DNA of 64,000 nucleotides from Roseomonas sp. (GCA_020249775.1 JADCFA010000008.1:248001-312000), one strand, 5' to 3'. Positions 43,532-53,134 are shown, counted from the first letter of the stretch. The notes: generated from the letters alone by a model not told the origin. Numbers and translations: made by a program.

Positions 43532-44806
43532 ATGTCAAGGAGATATATTCCGAAGCGGATCGTTGAAGCGGCCTTTCTTGAAAACATTGGCGTGGTGACG
43601 GCACCGGAGCTGCTCGACTCACCTGAGGCACTCTGGGGAAATTGGCGGCATCGAATCACGGATCATCGAACTTCCGGGGATGGAATTAAGGCCTATTGCG
43701 GGCAATGTGATGGCCATCTCTATATAAGGACCAATGCGGGTAAGCCTCTTTTTGTCCATTACCGAGATGCGCCCTTGGATTGTACTTGGCATCACCGATC
43801 AAACTCAAAACTGCGAGACCTCCGTGCCGCCCAATATCAGGGACAACAGGAATCGCCTCTTCATCGCCGTATGTGTGAACAGGTGGGGCAGTTGGCGGCT
43901 CTGGATGCGCGGTGCAAGAACGAGCCGACAATCAATAAACGCCTAGCATCCACTGTTAACGACAAATATAAGCTTCCCGATGTTTGCTTCGAGTGGGAGG
44001 GTTTTGGTAAAATCGTAGTAGAATTTCAAATGTCCAACACCTTCGAGACGGAAATTTCTGATCGCTCCAAATTTTACGAACGAGAGGGTATTCCGTTGCT
44101 TTGGGTTCTCGGAGTTGATTTTCCGGCTAAGTCGCTCCCGCAGAATTTCAGAGACGTCATTCTCCGGCATCGTGGGAACATGTTTTTACTCAACAGAGCC
44201 GCAATAGAAGCCTCGTTCGAACAGAAGACGTTGATATTGGCGTGCGCATTACAAAATGAGGACGGATTTGAAGAACCGAAACTAGTCAGATTCGACGAAC
44301 TCACGATTCCAAGCAGCAAGCTGCCAAATTACGAGGATCGTATTGTCGTTCCACGGCTCCAGAAAAACGAGCTAAAGCGCGGTGAGTGGTTGGCACAATT
44401 AAAGGCAGGAGAAAGCAACGACTCCTTGCCTGGAATAGACAGCCCAAGGTCGCGACTTATTGCTGCGGCTTTCTCAATATTCCAGGAAGCAAAAGGAAAT
44501 AACGTGAAATACTTGTATTCAAAAGACATGAATGTGAAGGGCATGTTGAATGCCCTTCTCAATAGAGAAGACGCTAAGCCCCATGCAACTCTAATCGAAA
44601 ACTTACTTCAGAATTCTCGATTGAGCGGGTGGCTGGCCGGCTCAGTAGGCGAACATATTCGCCGGGCCAAAATCATGCCGCAAAAAGGACCAGACTCGGA
44701 TGAATGGCGCTTATTGAAAGCATGTTTTCCAGAAATTCTTGATACTAAAGAGCGCGACCTACTCAAGAGTCTCGATGCCTTGCCATCCTGGGCGCAAAAC
44801 GCATGA
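43532..44806 (+). CDS. CoiA-like putative nuclease with N-terminal zinc-finger region
   Basis: This 424-aa protein resembles competence-protein CoiA-like/DUF6035 proteins. A putative zinc site uses Cys56-X2-Cys59 (YCGQC), His76, Cys84 and His87/88. Further on, a PD-(D/E)XK-type hairpin shows Asp150 (KLPDVCF) and Glu164-X-Gln166 (VEFQMS), an E-x-Q variant typical of CoiA-type nucleases. The C-terminal half is unassigned. AT-rich codon use and isolation between unrelated genes suggest recent acquisition. The ATG sits 12-14 nt after a GGAG site. It is possibly a defence or DNA-processing nuclease; that role is inference. Confidence 0.65.
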   Translation: MSRRYIPKRIVEAAFLENIGVVTAPELLDSPEALWGNWRHRITDHRTSGDGIKAYCGQCDGHLYIRTNAGKPLFVHYRDAPLDCTWHHRSNSKLRDLRAAQYQGQQESPLHRRMCEQVGQLAALDARCKNEPTINKRLASTVNDKYKLPDVCFEWEGFGKIVVEFQMSNTFETEISDRSKFYEREGIPLLWVLGVDFPAKSLPQNFRDVILRHRGNMFLLNRAAIEASFEQKTLILACALQNEDGFEEPKLVRFDELTIPSSKLPNYEDRIVVPRLQKNELKRGEWLAQLKAGESNDSLPGIDSPRSRLIAAAFSIFQEAKGNNVKYLYSKDMNVKGMLNALLNREDAKPHATLIENLLQNSRLSGWLAGSVGEHIRRAKIMPQKGPDSDEWRLLKACFPEILDTKERDLLKSLDALPSWAQNA

Positions 44807-44828
44807 GCCTGGGTTGGCAGGACTCACC

Positions 44829-45845
44829 TCACTCCAAATAAAGCGGCCGCGTCACTGCGACGCCACCTTCAAGCCCGAGCAATTCCAGCTTGCCTGTTGC
44901 CGGAGACATCATGGCGGCAAGGCGTGAACCCTCATTCGCGATGGGCGGCTTGAGCCAGCCGAAATCGCTCGGCACTGGCCCGGCGAGTAGCGCCGTCATG
45001 GCAGCGTGGCGTTCGGCGCTATAACGCCAGCGCGGCGCACCGGGATTGGCGATGGATTGCCAGCCATTCGCGGCAACGGCGGTGGGGGCGGCTTCGATCA
45101 CGGCATGCGAAGCCTCGGCCCTTTCAATCACTACGGCCTCTCCGGGCTGCGTACCCGCCACCGAAAAAATCGCACCGGCGACGAGCGGCGTATCGCGCAG
45201 CATGGCAAGGGCTGCGGCGTAATCTGGCGCGGTGTCGCAGACCAAACGCAACAGATGCGCCGGCGGCAGGCCGCGATGGCGCCAGCGTGCCGGGCGCGCG
45301 GCCAGCCAATCCACCGCAAGCCCCAGGAAATCCGCGCCCATGCGCCGGGCCATACGTGCCAAGGCGCGTTGCGGTAAGGGCGGCTGATTGATGGCAAGCG
45401 CAAAGCGCCCAGGCGCCAGAGCGGTGATTACCCCGGTAAAGCCAGGCCAACCCAGATTGAGCCATTCCCCCGCCGGTCCCGTCTGGCGAAAGACGCAAAG
45501 CTGCTCCCCAAGCCCCTTCAGATCCCAATCCAAGACGCGCAGCATGAAGGGCGCCTCTGCCGCGCCAAGCCCTGCCGTGCAGCCCCATTCATAGGAAAGG
45601 TTGAGCGCATGCCCGCCAGGCCCGGGCAGGGCTTCTGCGATCGCCGAGATTTCTGGAAGCAGCGGATTGCCATTGCGCGCCAGCCAATACCTTGAAGCCC
45701 GATCCGCCAAGGCAAGGCCCGTCGCGGTATAGCGCGCGCGCGCGCCGCGCCATAGAGCTTCTGCGCGCACTGGCGCGGCATGCAGGGCGGCCAGTGATGG
45801 CTGGGTTTCGGTACGCAGATCAAAAACGGGAATGGCGGGTAGCAA
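44829..45845 (-). CDS. Ntn-hydrolase-like protein (acid ceramidase/linear amide hydrolase type)
   Basis: This 338-aa protein has Cys89 in NLSYEWGCTAGL, followed by MLRVLDWDLKGLGEQL. This matches the pattern of acid-ceramidase/N-acylethanolamine amidase-type N-terminal nucleophile hydrolases, in which the exposed Cys becomes the nucleophile after self-cleavage and is followed by an RTLDWD-type strand. The enzyme would cleave a linear amide. The start is inferred as TTG at 45845, preceded by AGGAG at 9 nt. The open frame continues to 46139, but this would overlap the divergent O-antigen ligase gene. The substrate is unknown. Confidence 0.6.
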   Translation of the reverse strand: MLPAIPVFDLRTETQPSLAALHAAPVRAEALWRGARARYTATGLALADRASRYWLARNGNPLLPEISAIAEALPGPGGHALNLSYEWGCTAGLGAAEAPFMLRVLDWDLKGLGEQLCVFRQTGPAGEWLNLGWPGFTGVITALAPGRFALAINQPPLPQRALARMARRMGADFLGLAVDWLAARPARWRHRGLPPAHLLRLVCDTAPDYAAALAMLRDTPLVAGAIFSVAGTQPGEAVVIERAEASHAVIEAAPTAVAANGWQSIANPGAPRWRYSAERHAAMTALLAGPVPSDFGWLKPPIANEGSRLAAMMSPATGKLELLGLEGGVAVTRPLYLE

Positions 45846-45983
45846 TGGTGTGGTCTCCTGCGCTGTTATGTAGCGGGTGAAGACCAGCCTGTCTGTTACC
45901 TTGCGTGAGAAAATGTGACGCTCATGGGCGCGCATGGCGCGGCGCGGTTCCACGGCGCGACAATCTGCTCTAAGCCCCTGTCC

Positions 45984-47174
45984 ATGTCGCATCCCGGCCT
46001 GCCGCTTGCCATCGCCCTTCTCGCCGCGCCCTTTGTCGCGGTGCTGCAATCCAAGGCCATGGCGCCGCTGGCGCTGATCCCCATGGCCATGACGCTGGCC
46101 TTGGGCTGGCGGGCGGGCTGGCGGCCAAGCCTCCCGCAAAGCCCGGTGCTCGCATTTGGGTTGATGCTTGCGGCCTGGGGGGCGATCACCTCGCTTTGGG
46201 CGCCAGAAACAGGGCGGGCCGCCCTGCTGGCTCTAAGCCTTGCCGCGATGATGCTGCTGGCGCATGGCGCGGCGGGGGCAGCGCAAGGGGCGCGGCTCAT
46301 GCCCTGGATCGGCTTTGGACTCGTCTTTGGCCTGGCGGCGGCTTTCGCCGATTGGCAAAGCGGCAATGCGCTGCGCGCTGCCGTGCGCGGGCTGAAGGAC
46401 GTACCACCTGCGCTGATGTTTGGGCTGAAACCGGCGGCGTCCCTCATGGCGCTGCTGCTGCCCATGGGTTTTGCGCTGCCCTGGCCCTGGGTAGCGCGGG
46501 CAGCGCTATTGGCGCTGGGCGCTGGGGTGCTGATCGGCCTGCCGGGCGAAACCGCGCGGCTTGCCACTATTGCGGGTTTGGCCGCAGCGCTGCTTAGCCT
46601 GGCGGCGCCGCGCCTGGTACCGAAATTGGTCGGGGCAGGGGTGGCGGTATTGATCCTGCTGATGCCCTTCCTGGTTGCCTTTGTGCCGCAAATCCCCTCG
46701 GCCAGCCTGCCGCCTTCGGCGGTCCATCGGCTGGTGATATGGGATTTCGCAGCCGCGCGCATTGCCGAAAAACCGCTAACCGGCTGGGGGCTGGAAGCGA
46801 GCCGCGCCATGCCGGGCGGCCGCGCGCAGCCCGATGCGGCCACGCTGGACCGGCTGAACATTACCGCGCCAGCGCAGCGCGCATTTTTGGCGCTGCCGCA
46901 TGTGGAAGTGATGCCGCTGCATCCCCATAACGGTGCCCTGCAGCTTTGGCTGGAATTGGGCGGCATTGGCGCACTGATCGGCGCGGCGCTGATGCTGGCC
47001 TTTGGCTTTGCGGCATCGCAGAGTGCAGCGCCCGCTATTGGGGCGGGCATGCTTGCCTCAGCCGCCGTGACGGGGATGCTTTCCTTTGGGCTGTGGCAGG
47101 CCTGGTGGGTGGCAAGTCTATTGCTGGCGATGGTGGCGCTGGCAACGCAAAAGGGCAGCGGGCTTCGAAAATAA
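45984..47174 (+). CDS. O-antigen ligase family membrane protein
   Basis: This 396-aa polytopic protein has around ten membrane segments and a large periplasmic loop. The ligase motif PLHPHNGALQLWLELGG (about residues 310-326), containing the functional H-x-H-N, is that of WaaL/Wzy-type glycan ligases or polymerases. It would join or polymerise surface polysaccharide on the periplasmic side. The ATG at 45984 was chosen; an in-frame start at 45915 adds a non-hydrophobic leader. No LPS gene cluster surrounds it. It converges on rppH with a gap of only 5 nt. Confidence 0.82.
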   Translation: MSHPGLPLAIALLAAPFVAVLQSKAMAPLALIPMAMTLALGWRAGWRPSLPQSPVLAFGLMLAAWGAITSLWAPETGRAALLALSLAAMMLLAHGAAGAAQGARLMPWIGFGLVFGLAAAFADWQSGNALRAAVRGLKDVPPALMFGLKPAASLMALLLPMGFALPWPWVARAALLALGAGVLIGLPGETARLATIAGLAAALLSLAAPRLVPKLVGAGVAVLILLMPFLVAFVPQIPSASLPPSAVHRLVIWDFAAARIAEKPLTGWGLEASRAMPGGRAQPDAATLDRLNITAPAQRAFLALPHVEVMPLHPHNGALQLWLELGGIGALIGAALMLAFGFAASQSAAPAIGAGMLASAAVTGMLSFGLWQAWWVASLLLAMVALATQKGSGLRK

Positions 47175-47179
47175 CGGCG

Positions 47180-47656
47180 CTACCCCCCAAAACGCGCAAA
47201 TTCTCGGGCCAGTTCCTCATAAATCGCGCGCTTGAACGCCACCGCCAGCCCTGGCAATTCCTGAAGCCGCGCCCAGCGCCAGGCGTCGAATTCCGGATGT
47301 GGATCAAGATCAAGCCGAATATCGGTATCACTGCCCAGAAAGCGCAGCGCGAACCATTTCTGCCTTTGCCCGCGATATTTGCCGCCAAGCGCCTTGCCGA
47401 TCAGTTCCGCCGGCAAATCGTAGAATAACCAGCGCGGATGTTCGGCCAGGATCTCGGCCTTGGTGGTGCCGATTTCCTCTTCCAATTCGCGGAACACGGC
47501 AATCGCGGGATCTTCGCCCGCATCCATGCCACCTTGCGGTAATTGCCAACCGCCAACCGCCCCCTCGGCATTGGGCAAATCAGCGCGGCGAGCGACCAGC
47601 ACCAGCCCCGCCGCATTGAACAGCAGCGCGCCGACATTATCCCGGTAAGGCAGCAT
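47180..47656 (-). CDS. rppH: RNA pyrophosphohydrolase (Nudix)
   Basis: This 158-aa protein has the Nudix box at residues 42-64 (GGMDAGEDPAIAVFRELEEEIG) and the RppH-specific WQLPQGG, GQRQKWF and EFDAWRW segments. It removes pyrophosphate from the 5' end of mRNAs and starts their decay. The ATG at 47656 overlaps the stop of the upstream deacetylase-fold gene (TGATG), so the genes are coupled. A GTG one codon earlier is the alternative. Confidence 0.92.
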   Translation of the reverse strand: MLPYRDNVGALLFNAAGLVLVARRADLPNAEGAVGGWQLPQGGMDAGEDPAIAVFRELEEEIGTTKAEILAEHPRWLFYDLPAELIGKALGGKYRGQRQKWFALRFLGSDTDIRLDLDPHPEFDAWRWARLQELPGLAVAFKRAIYEELAREFARFGG

Positions 47657-48900
47657 CACTGTGTGCGGGCTTCACTTGTCTCAGGCGGGCGGCGGATCAG
47701 CGCCGTGACGGGCGCAAGCACCATCCTGCGCTCTTCAATCCCCACCGCCCAAGCCACCAGCCTATCAACCACGACCGGTGTTGCGGCATGGGCCAAGCCA
47801 AGGGCGGAACCGCGTGCTTTTGCTATGGCTTCAAGTTCGCCAAGGCGCCTTTCGATTTCCGCGCGTGTAGCGGGCTCATCCAAAATCACATCCACCGAAC
47901 GGCCCCAGGCGCGGGCCGGCGCCGCAGCATTCGGGCGCGCATCCACGTAGAGCAGCCCGCGATTTCTGAGAGATTCCTGCAGCGCCAGGTAGCTTTGTTC
48001 CATGGCAGCAAACCGCTCACCGCGCATACCTCCCACTACGCCGATGGCACCGACATAACCGGGGAAGCGCGACAATATCCATTCCAGATTGGCCATATTC
48101 TCAGGCGCGGAACGCCCGGTCAGCAGGGCGCGATTGCCGGGATCATTCAGCGGATAGCCAGCGGGTTCCAGCGGCAGGCCGATCAGCGTTTCAACACCCT
48201 TGGCGCGGAGACGTTCTGCCACCTGCGCGGCGCGCGGCGCATATGGCGAAATCGCAAATGTCACGGCGGGCGGCAGGCGGCGGATCGCATCTTCCGTCTG
48301 TGCATTTGATATGCCGATATCCGCCACAATGATGCCGATACGTGGGCGGGCATCCTGTCTTTCGAATTGCCCGGCATAGGCGCGAATGGAAGTGCGGCCA
48401 TCATTCCCAACGCGCGGCAAAGGCCCAAAGCGCCCCTGTTCCAACAGGGCGGCATCGGGTGCGGCGATGGGGCGCGCGGTTGGAAACTCGGGTGTTGCCA
48501 CAGGGACATCAAGCGGCGGTGGCGCGGGAGCTACCGGTGTCAGGGCGGACGCCTCGGCAGTCGGGGGCGCGGCGTCCGGCCTGGTCGCTGGCGGTGGTTC
48601 CGCTGGCGTTGCGGCAGGGGCGGCGGCCGTCGCTGGCTCAGGCGCAGCAGCCGGCGGGGCTGGCGTCTCGGCTACCTGCGGGGGCGTGGTCACGGGCGGT
48701 GCGGCGCTTGCTGATGCGGGCGGTTCCGGCGCAGGGGGCGCGGGGGTTGACGCTGCCTCGGCCAGTCTTTCCTGCGGCTCAGCCGGGCCCAGCCGATCAA
48801 GCCAAAGCCCGCCACCGCCGAGCAACAGCAGCACCAAAACCCAGAACACGCCAAGCCCACGCCAGCCAGCGAAGATTCGGTAGGCCAATCCTTTTGCCAT
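47656..48900 (-). CDS. Divergent polysaccharide deacetylase family protein (YibQ/DUF610)
   Basis: This 414-aa protein has an N-terminal membrane anchor (about residues 10-33, GVFWVLVLLLLGGGGLW) and a Pro/Ala-rich linker from about 45 to 145. The YibQ-type deacetylase-fold domain follows, with PRIGIIVADIGIS, TFAISPYAPRAAQ, ETLIGLPLEPAGYP and GAIGVVGGMRG. It should act in the periplasm on polysaccharide or peptidoglycan. The second residue of the usual ADDIG-type motif reads ADIG, so metal binding may be altered. It follows ctpA closely (7 nt) and precedes rppH, forming a coupled run with envC and ctpA. Confidence 0.85.
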   Translation of the reverse strand: MAKGLAYRIFAGWRGLGVFWVLVLLLLGGGGLWLDRLGPAEPQERLAEAASTPAPPAPEPPASASAAPPVTTPPQVAETPAPPAAAPEPATAAAPAATPAEPPPATRPDAAPPTAEASALTPVAPAPPPLDVPVATPEFPTARPIAAPDAALLEQGRFGPLPRVGNDGRTSIRAYAGQFERQDARPRIGIIVADIGISNAQTEDAIRRLPPAVTFAISPYAPRAAQVAERLRAKGVETLIGLPLEPAGYPLNDPGNRALLTGRSAPENMANLEWILSRFPGYVGAIGVVGGMRGERFAAMEQSYLALQESLRNRGLLYVDARPNAAAPARAWGRSVDVILDEPATRAEIERRLGELEAIAKARGSALGLAHAATPVVVDRLVAWAVGIEERRMVLAPVTALIRRPPETSEARTQ

Positions 48901-48907
48901 CACACCC

Positions 48908-50278
48908 TCAGCGTTGTCCGCCGCGTGGCGCTAGCGCCATGCCGCGCAGCAGCATCAAAGCCTGCTGTAGTTGATGATCCGTTTCCGGCTTGGTCGGGTC
49001 AAAGGCCGGCGCATTCTCCGCCGGCTGCCGCAAGACACGCTCCGCCAAACCGGCCGGCAGGTTGAGCGGCGGCGGCGGGATGGGCGCGCGGGTTTCCGCC
49101 TGACCATCATTCCTGAGTGAACGGCGCAAATCCGCTTCGCGGTCACGCTGCTGCTGCCCGGCGCGGGCTTCTTCCCGCGTTGCCAATACTTCGATATCCG
49201 GTTCAATCCCGGTGCCCTGAATGGAGCGGCCCGAGGGTGTGTAGTAGCGCGCCGTAGTCAAGCGAATGGCACCATTGCCAGGGATCGGCATTACGGTTTG
49301 CACGCTGCCCTTGCCGAAGGATTTCACGCCAACCACCACGGCGCGGCGATGATCCTGCAAGGCGCCGGCGACAATTTCGCTGGCACTGGCGCTGCCGCTA
49401 TTGATCAGCACCACAATCGGCAGTCCATCAGCGATATCACCGGGCTTCGCGTTCCAACGCTGCGCGTCTTCCTGCCGACGCGCGCGGGTGGACACGATCT
49501 CTCCCTGGTTCAGGAAATCATCGGAAACCTGCACAGCCTGATCGAGCAAGCCGCCCGGGTTGTTGCGCAAATCAAGCACAAGCCCCTTCAGCCCGCCCTG
49601 CGCCTGCTGCTTCAATTGCTGCAGCGCCCGGCGCAGCCCGGCTTCGGTCTGTTCATTGAAGGAGGTGATGCGCACATAGCCGAGATTACCATCCTCCAGC
49701 CGGAAGCGGACCACTTGCGGGCGGATGACATCGCGCGTCAGGGTCAGTTCTATCGGCCTTTCCGTGCCCTGGCGGCGGATCGTGAGCCTGATTTGCGTGC
49801 CGCGCTGGCCGCGCATCTGTTCAACCGATTCCTGTAGTGTCAGGCCCTGGACGGAAGTGCCATTCAAATGCGTGATGAAATCCCCAGGCCTGATACCGGC
49901 GCGCGCGGCGGGGGTTTCGTCAATCGGACTGATGACCTTGATGTAGCCGCCTTCCTGCGTCACCTCGATCCCAAGCCCGCCAAATTCGCCGCGGGTCTGG
50001 GTTTGCATGTCGCGGAAGCTGCGTTGGTTCAGATAGGATGAATGCGGATCAAGGCTGGACAACATGCCCTGGATGGCGTTTTCGATCGCGTCACGGTCAT
50101 TCACCGGTTCCACATATTCGGCGCGCATTCGTTCAAACACATCGCCAAACAGGTTGAGCAACCGATAGGTCTCTGCCCGGCCACCTTCCTGCGCCCAGGC
50201 AGCGACCAGCGGGCCCACCACCACGCCGGCGGCAAAGGCCGCACCAATCCCCGCATAACGCAAAATTCCGCGCTGCAT
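48908..50278 (-). CDS. ctpA: S41 family carboxyl-terminal processing peptidase
   Basis: This 456-aa protease starts with a membrane anchor or signal (YAGIGAAFAAGVVVGPLVAAW). A PDZ domain follows (about residues 95-170, GGLGIEVTQEGGYIKVISP), then the S41 core with a serine in NSGSASASEIVAGAL and the lysine in GVKSFGKGSVQT. It degrades or trims periplasmic proteins, and its partners typically include cell-wall hydrolases. The ATG at 50278 lies 10 nt after GAAAGGG; a TTG at 50287 is the alternative. The order gpmI, envC-like, ctpA, deacetylase, rppH is a conserved alphaproteobacterial grouping. Confidence 0.92.
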   Translation of the reverse strand: MQRGILRYAGIGAAFAAGVVVGPLVAAWAQEGGRAETYRLLNLFGDVFERMRAEYVEPVNDRDAIENAIQGMLSSLDPHSSYLNQRSFRDMQTQTRGEFGGLGIEVTQEGGYIKVISPIDETPAARAGIRPGDFITHLNGTSVQGLTLQESVEQMRGQRGTQIRLTIRRQGTERPIELTLTRDVIRPQVVRFRLEDGNLGYVRITSFNEQTEAGLRRALQQLKQQAQGGLKGLVLDLRNNPGGLLDQAVQVSDDFLNQGEIVSTRARRQEDAQRWNAKPGDIADGLPIVVLINSGSASASEIVAGALQDHRRAVVVGVKSFGKGSVQTVMPIPGNGAIRLTTARYYTPSGRSIQGTGIEPDIEVLATREEARAGQQQRDREADLRRSLRNDGQAETRAPIPPPPLNLPAGLAERVLRQPAENAPAFDPTKPETDHQLQQALMLLRGMALAPRGGQR

Positions 50279-50397
50279 GCGCCGCAATCCCTTTCTGCAT
50301 CCGGCGGCAGACGCCGGCTTCCGGGCTAGGATAGACTTTCATCGCGCATTGCGCGACTCCCGAACGCACTGTCGCCCATGAAAAATGGCGTTTCTGC

Positions 50398-51606
50398 CTA
50401 TTCTACCCCGCTCAGCCAGGGCATCGGGTCCAGGACCTGCCCATCCCGACGCAATTCGACATAAAGCGTCCCACGCCCATCTGGCCCTGCACCCAGCCGA
50501 CCAAGCGCTTCACCGGCGAGTAGCGCGGCCCCCGCTTCTGTATCCAATGCTTCAAAACCGGCCAGGACCAGGTGCAGCCCGGGCCCGCATTCCAGGATGA
50601 TGATCTGGCCAAAGCGCCGGAAAGGACCAGCAAAAACCGCGCGCCCCGCGCAGGGGCTGACGACTCGCGCGCCGGCCACGGCGGAAAAGGTAATGCCCCG
50701 TGCCGGTCCGACTTCCCCCCTTTGACCAAAGGCGATGGAGATCCGCCCATGAACCGGTGCTGGACGGGGGTGATCTGGCGCTGGTGCTGCCACCTGGGGC
50801 GTCGCCACCGCGCTTGCCGGGCGCGGTTGGCGCGCATCCTGCCGCGCCCGAGCCTGCGCTTCCTGCCGTAGCCGCGCCGCTGTCATAGCGGCTTGTCGCG
50901 CCTGTTCGCGCTCCAAAGCGGTCAGCATTTCCTGAAGGTCATTGGCGCGGGCGAGCGCTTCCTGCGCGCGCGCGGCTTCGGCCCGTTGGGTCGCGCGGGC
51001 TTCGCGTTCGCGCAGTCGGGTCTGAGCGATTTCCGCATCCAGGGCCGCCGCTGCCTGGCGGAGCTCTGCCTCTGCCGTCGCCACCACCACGGCTTCCGCC
51101 GCGGCAAGGCGGGCGCGGCGTTCGGCTTCAGCATTGGCGAGACGTAGTTCCTCTGCCTCTGCGCGAAGCTGCCGCGCCAAGCCTTGCAGTACCAGTAACC
51201 CGCGCAGCGCCTCATCCGGCGGTGCGGGCTGTGCGAGCAAGGTTTCTGCGGGCCAGAGTGCCAACCGACGCATGGCTGGCATCATTGGCGCGAGAGCCGC
51301 GGCACGCAATGCCGCTTCGCGATAAGCTTTCGTCGCTTCACGTTCGGCAAGCTGTTTGTTTTGCTCGGCCGCTTCCAAGGCGCGTTCGGCTTCCTGCACG
51401 CGCGCCGCCATGGCAACGCGCTGGCGCGCAAGCCCGCTTTCTTCCGCCGCCGCCGCTTCGGCTTCACGTGCCGCGGCTTCGGCGGCGGCGCGGCTGGCGG
51501 CAGTGGTGCGGCGCGCTTCTTCCAAAGCCTCACGCGAAGGCTGCGCAACAGCAAGCCCGGGCAGCGCCAGCAGGAATAGTGCGAAAGCGGCGCGCGCCTT
51601 AGCCAA
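50398..51606 (-). CDS. Murein hydrolase activator EnvC-like protein
   Basis: This 402-aa protein has a signal peptide (FALFLLALPGLAVAQ), then a very long Ala/Glu/Arg-rich coiled coil (about residues 25-270), and a C-terminal LytM/M23-like domain (about 290-400). In that domain HGRISIAFGQRG and ARGITFSAVAGARVVSP lack the usual H/D metal ligands. A coiled coil plus a degenerate M23 domain marks EnvC-type activators of cell-separation amidases rather than active peptidases. The start is a TTG at 51606 that overlaps the gpmI stop; no better start keeps the signal peptide. Confidence 0.85.
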   Translation of the reverse strand: MAKARAAFALFLLALPGLAVAQPSREALEEARRTTAASRAAAEAAAREAEAAAAEESGLARQRVAMAARVQEAERALEAAEQNKQLAEREATKAYREAALRAAALAPMMPAMRRLALWPAETLLAQPAPPDEALRGLLVLQGLARQLRAEAEELRLANAEAERRARLAAAEAVVVATAEAELRQAAAALDAEIAQTRLREREARATQRAEAARAQEALARANDLQEMLTALEREQARQAAMTAARLRQEAQARARQDARQPRPASAVATPQVAAPAPDHPRPAPVHGRISIAFGQRGEVGPARGITFSAVAGARVVSPCAGRAVFAGPFRRFGQIIILECGPGLHLVLAGFEALDTEAGAALLAGEALGRLGAGPDGRGTLYVELRRDGQVLDPMPWLSGVE

Positions 51607-53134
51607 GCAGGGAATGCCCCGTCATGGCGGTGGGTTGCGGCAGGCCGAGCAAAGTGAGCAACGTCGGCGCAATATCCGCAAGCCGCCCATCCTTGATGGC
51701 CGTGCCTTTTGGGCCGCCCATCAGAATGACCGGCACCACATTGGTGGTATGCGCGGTATGCGGCCCGCCGGTTGCGGGGTCTTTCATCAATTCGGCATTG
51801 CCGTGATCAGCGGTGACGAGCAGGCAGCCGCCCACATCGTGCAAGGCCGCGACAATGCGCCCAAGCCCGGCATCCACGGCTTCCACGGCCTTTGTCGCAG
51901 CAGCAAGGCTGCCGGTATGGCCCACCATATCGGCATTGGCGTAATTCAGCACAATCAGGTCAAAGGCGCGGCTTTTGATGGCGGCCACGGCTTTTTCCGT
52001 CAGTTCCGGCGCTGACATTTCCGGCTTCAGATCATAGGTCGCGACATCCTTGGGCGATGGCACCATGATGCGTTCCTCACCGGGATAGACCGCTTCTTCG
52101 CCGCCATTCAGGAAGAAGGTGACATGCGGGTATTTTTCCGTCTCCGCCATGCGAAGCTGTTTCAGCCCCGCAAGCGCCACCACTTCCCCAAGCTTGTCGG
52201 CCATGGATTGCGGCGCGAAGGCGGTGGCGAGATAGGCGTTCAGCGCATCGCTATATTCCGTAAGGCCAACTGCGGCGGCAAGGCGCGGCAGGCGGGCGCG
52301 GGCAAAACCGTCAAAGCCGGGATCGAGCAAGGCAGTCAGAATTTCGCGAGCACGATCGGCGCGGAAATTGAAACACAGAATACCATCGCCATCCTGCATG
52401 CCGGCGTAATCGCCAATCACGCTGGCCGGGATGAATTCATCGGTTTTCTCGGCGGCATGCGCGGCGCTGATGGCGGCAGCGGCGCTGGGCGCGGCCTTGC
52501 CCTTGGCTTCCACCATCGCGGCATAGGCTTGTGCCACGCGATCCCAGCGCTTGTCGCGATCCATCGCGAAATAGCGCCCGATGATGGTGGCGATGCGCAC
52601 ACCCGCAACACCTGCCAGATCGGCTTCGAAGCGCTTCAGGTAATCAGGGGCGGCGCGTGGCGGCGTATCGCGCCCATCGGTGAAGCCATGGATGGCGACA
52701 GGAATGCCCGCGCCTGAGAGCAATTTCGCCAAAGCCACCGCATGATCCTGATGCGCATGCACCCCACCGGGTGAGAGCAAGCCCATCAAATGGCAGGTCC
52801 CGCCCGAGGCCTTCAACTTAGCGATCAAACCCGTCAGCGCCGGCAATCGCGCGAAGGACCCATCGGCAATGGCGTTATCAATGCGCGGCAGATCCTGCAT
52901 CACCACGCGCCCTGCCCCGATATTAAGGTGCCCGACCTCAGAATTGCCCATCTGCCCTTCCGGCAGGCCGACATCAAGGCCGGAGGTTTTGAGGAAAGCA
53001 TGCGGGCACGCTGCCCAAAGCGCGTCGAAGTTTGGCGTCTTCGCCTGACGCACGGCGTTATCGGCCAATTCCTCCCGCCAGCCCCAGCCATCCAGAATGA
53101 CCAGCATCACGGGGCGGGCGGCGGCAGCGTGCAT
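51599..53134 (-). CDS. gpmI: 2,3-bisphosphoglycerate-independent phosphoglycerate mutase
   Basis: This 511-aa enzyme interconverts 3- and 2-phosphoglycerate in glycolysis and gluconeogenesis. It shows the alkaline-phosphatase-fold metal motif VILDGWGWR (Asp15), the phosphoserine Ser65 in MGNSEVGHLNIGAGR, and the C-terminal TADHGNAE metal site. The ATG at 53134 lies 9 nt after GGAG. A frame extension to 53197 has no ribosome site. Its stop overlaps the start of the envC-like gene. Confidence 0.95.
   Translation of the reverse strand: MHAAAARPVMLVILDGWGWREELADNAVRQAKTPNFDALWAACPHAFLKTSGLDVGLPEGQMGNSEVGHLNIGAGRVVMQDLPRIDNAIADGSFARLPALTGLIAKLKASGGTCHLMGLLSPGGVHAHQDHAVALAKLLSGAGIPVAIHGFTDGRDTPPRAAPDYLKRFEADLAGVAGVRIATIIGRYFAMDRDKRWDRVAQAYAAMVEAKGKAAPSAAAAISAAHAAEKTDEFIPASVIGDYAGMQDGDGILCFNFRADRAREILTALLDPGFDGFARARLPRLAAAVGLTEYSDALNAYLATAFAPQSMADKLGEVVALAGLKQLRMAETEKYPHVTFFLNGGEEAVYPGEERIMVPSPKDVATYDLKPEMSAPELTEKAVAAIKSRAFDLIVLNYANADMVGHTGSLAAATKAVEAVDAGLGRIVAALHDVGGCLLVTADHGNAELMKDPATGGPHTAHTTNVVPVILMGGPKGTAIKDGRLADIAPTLLTLLGLPQPTAMTGHSLLG

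Noticed and set aside
50398-51606. Active M23 zinc endopeptidase
   Set aside because: The usual HxxxD and HxH metal ligands are missing, so an EnvC-type activator fits better.
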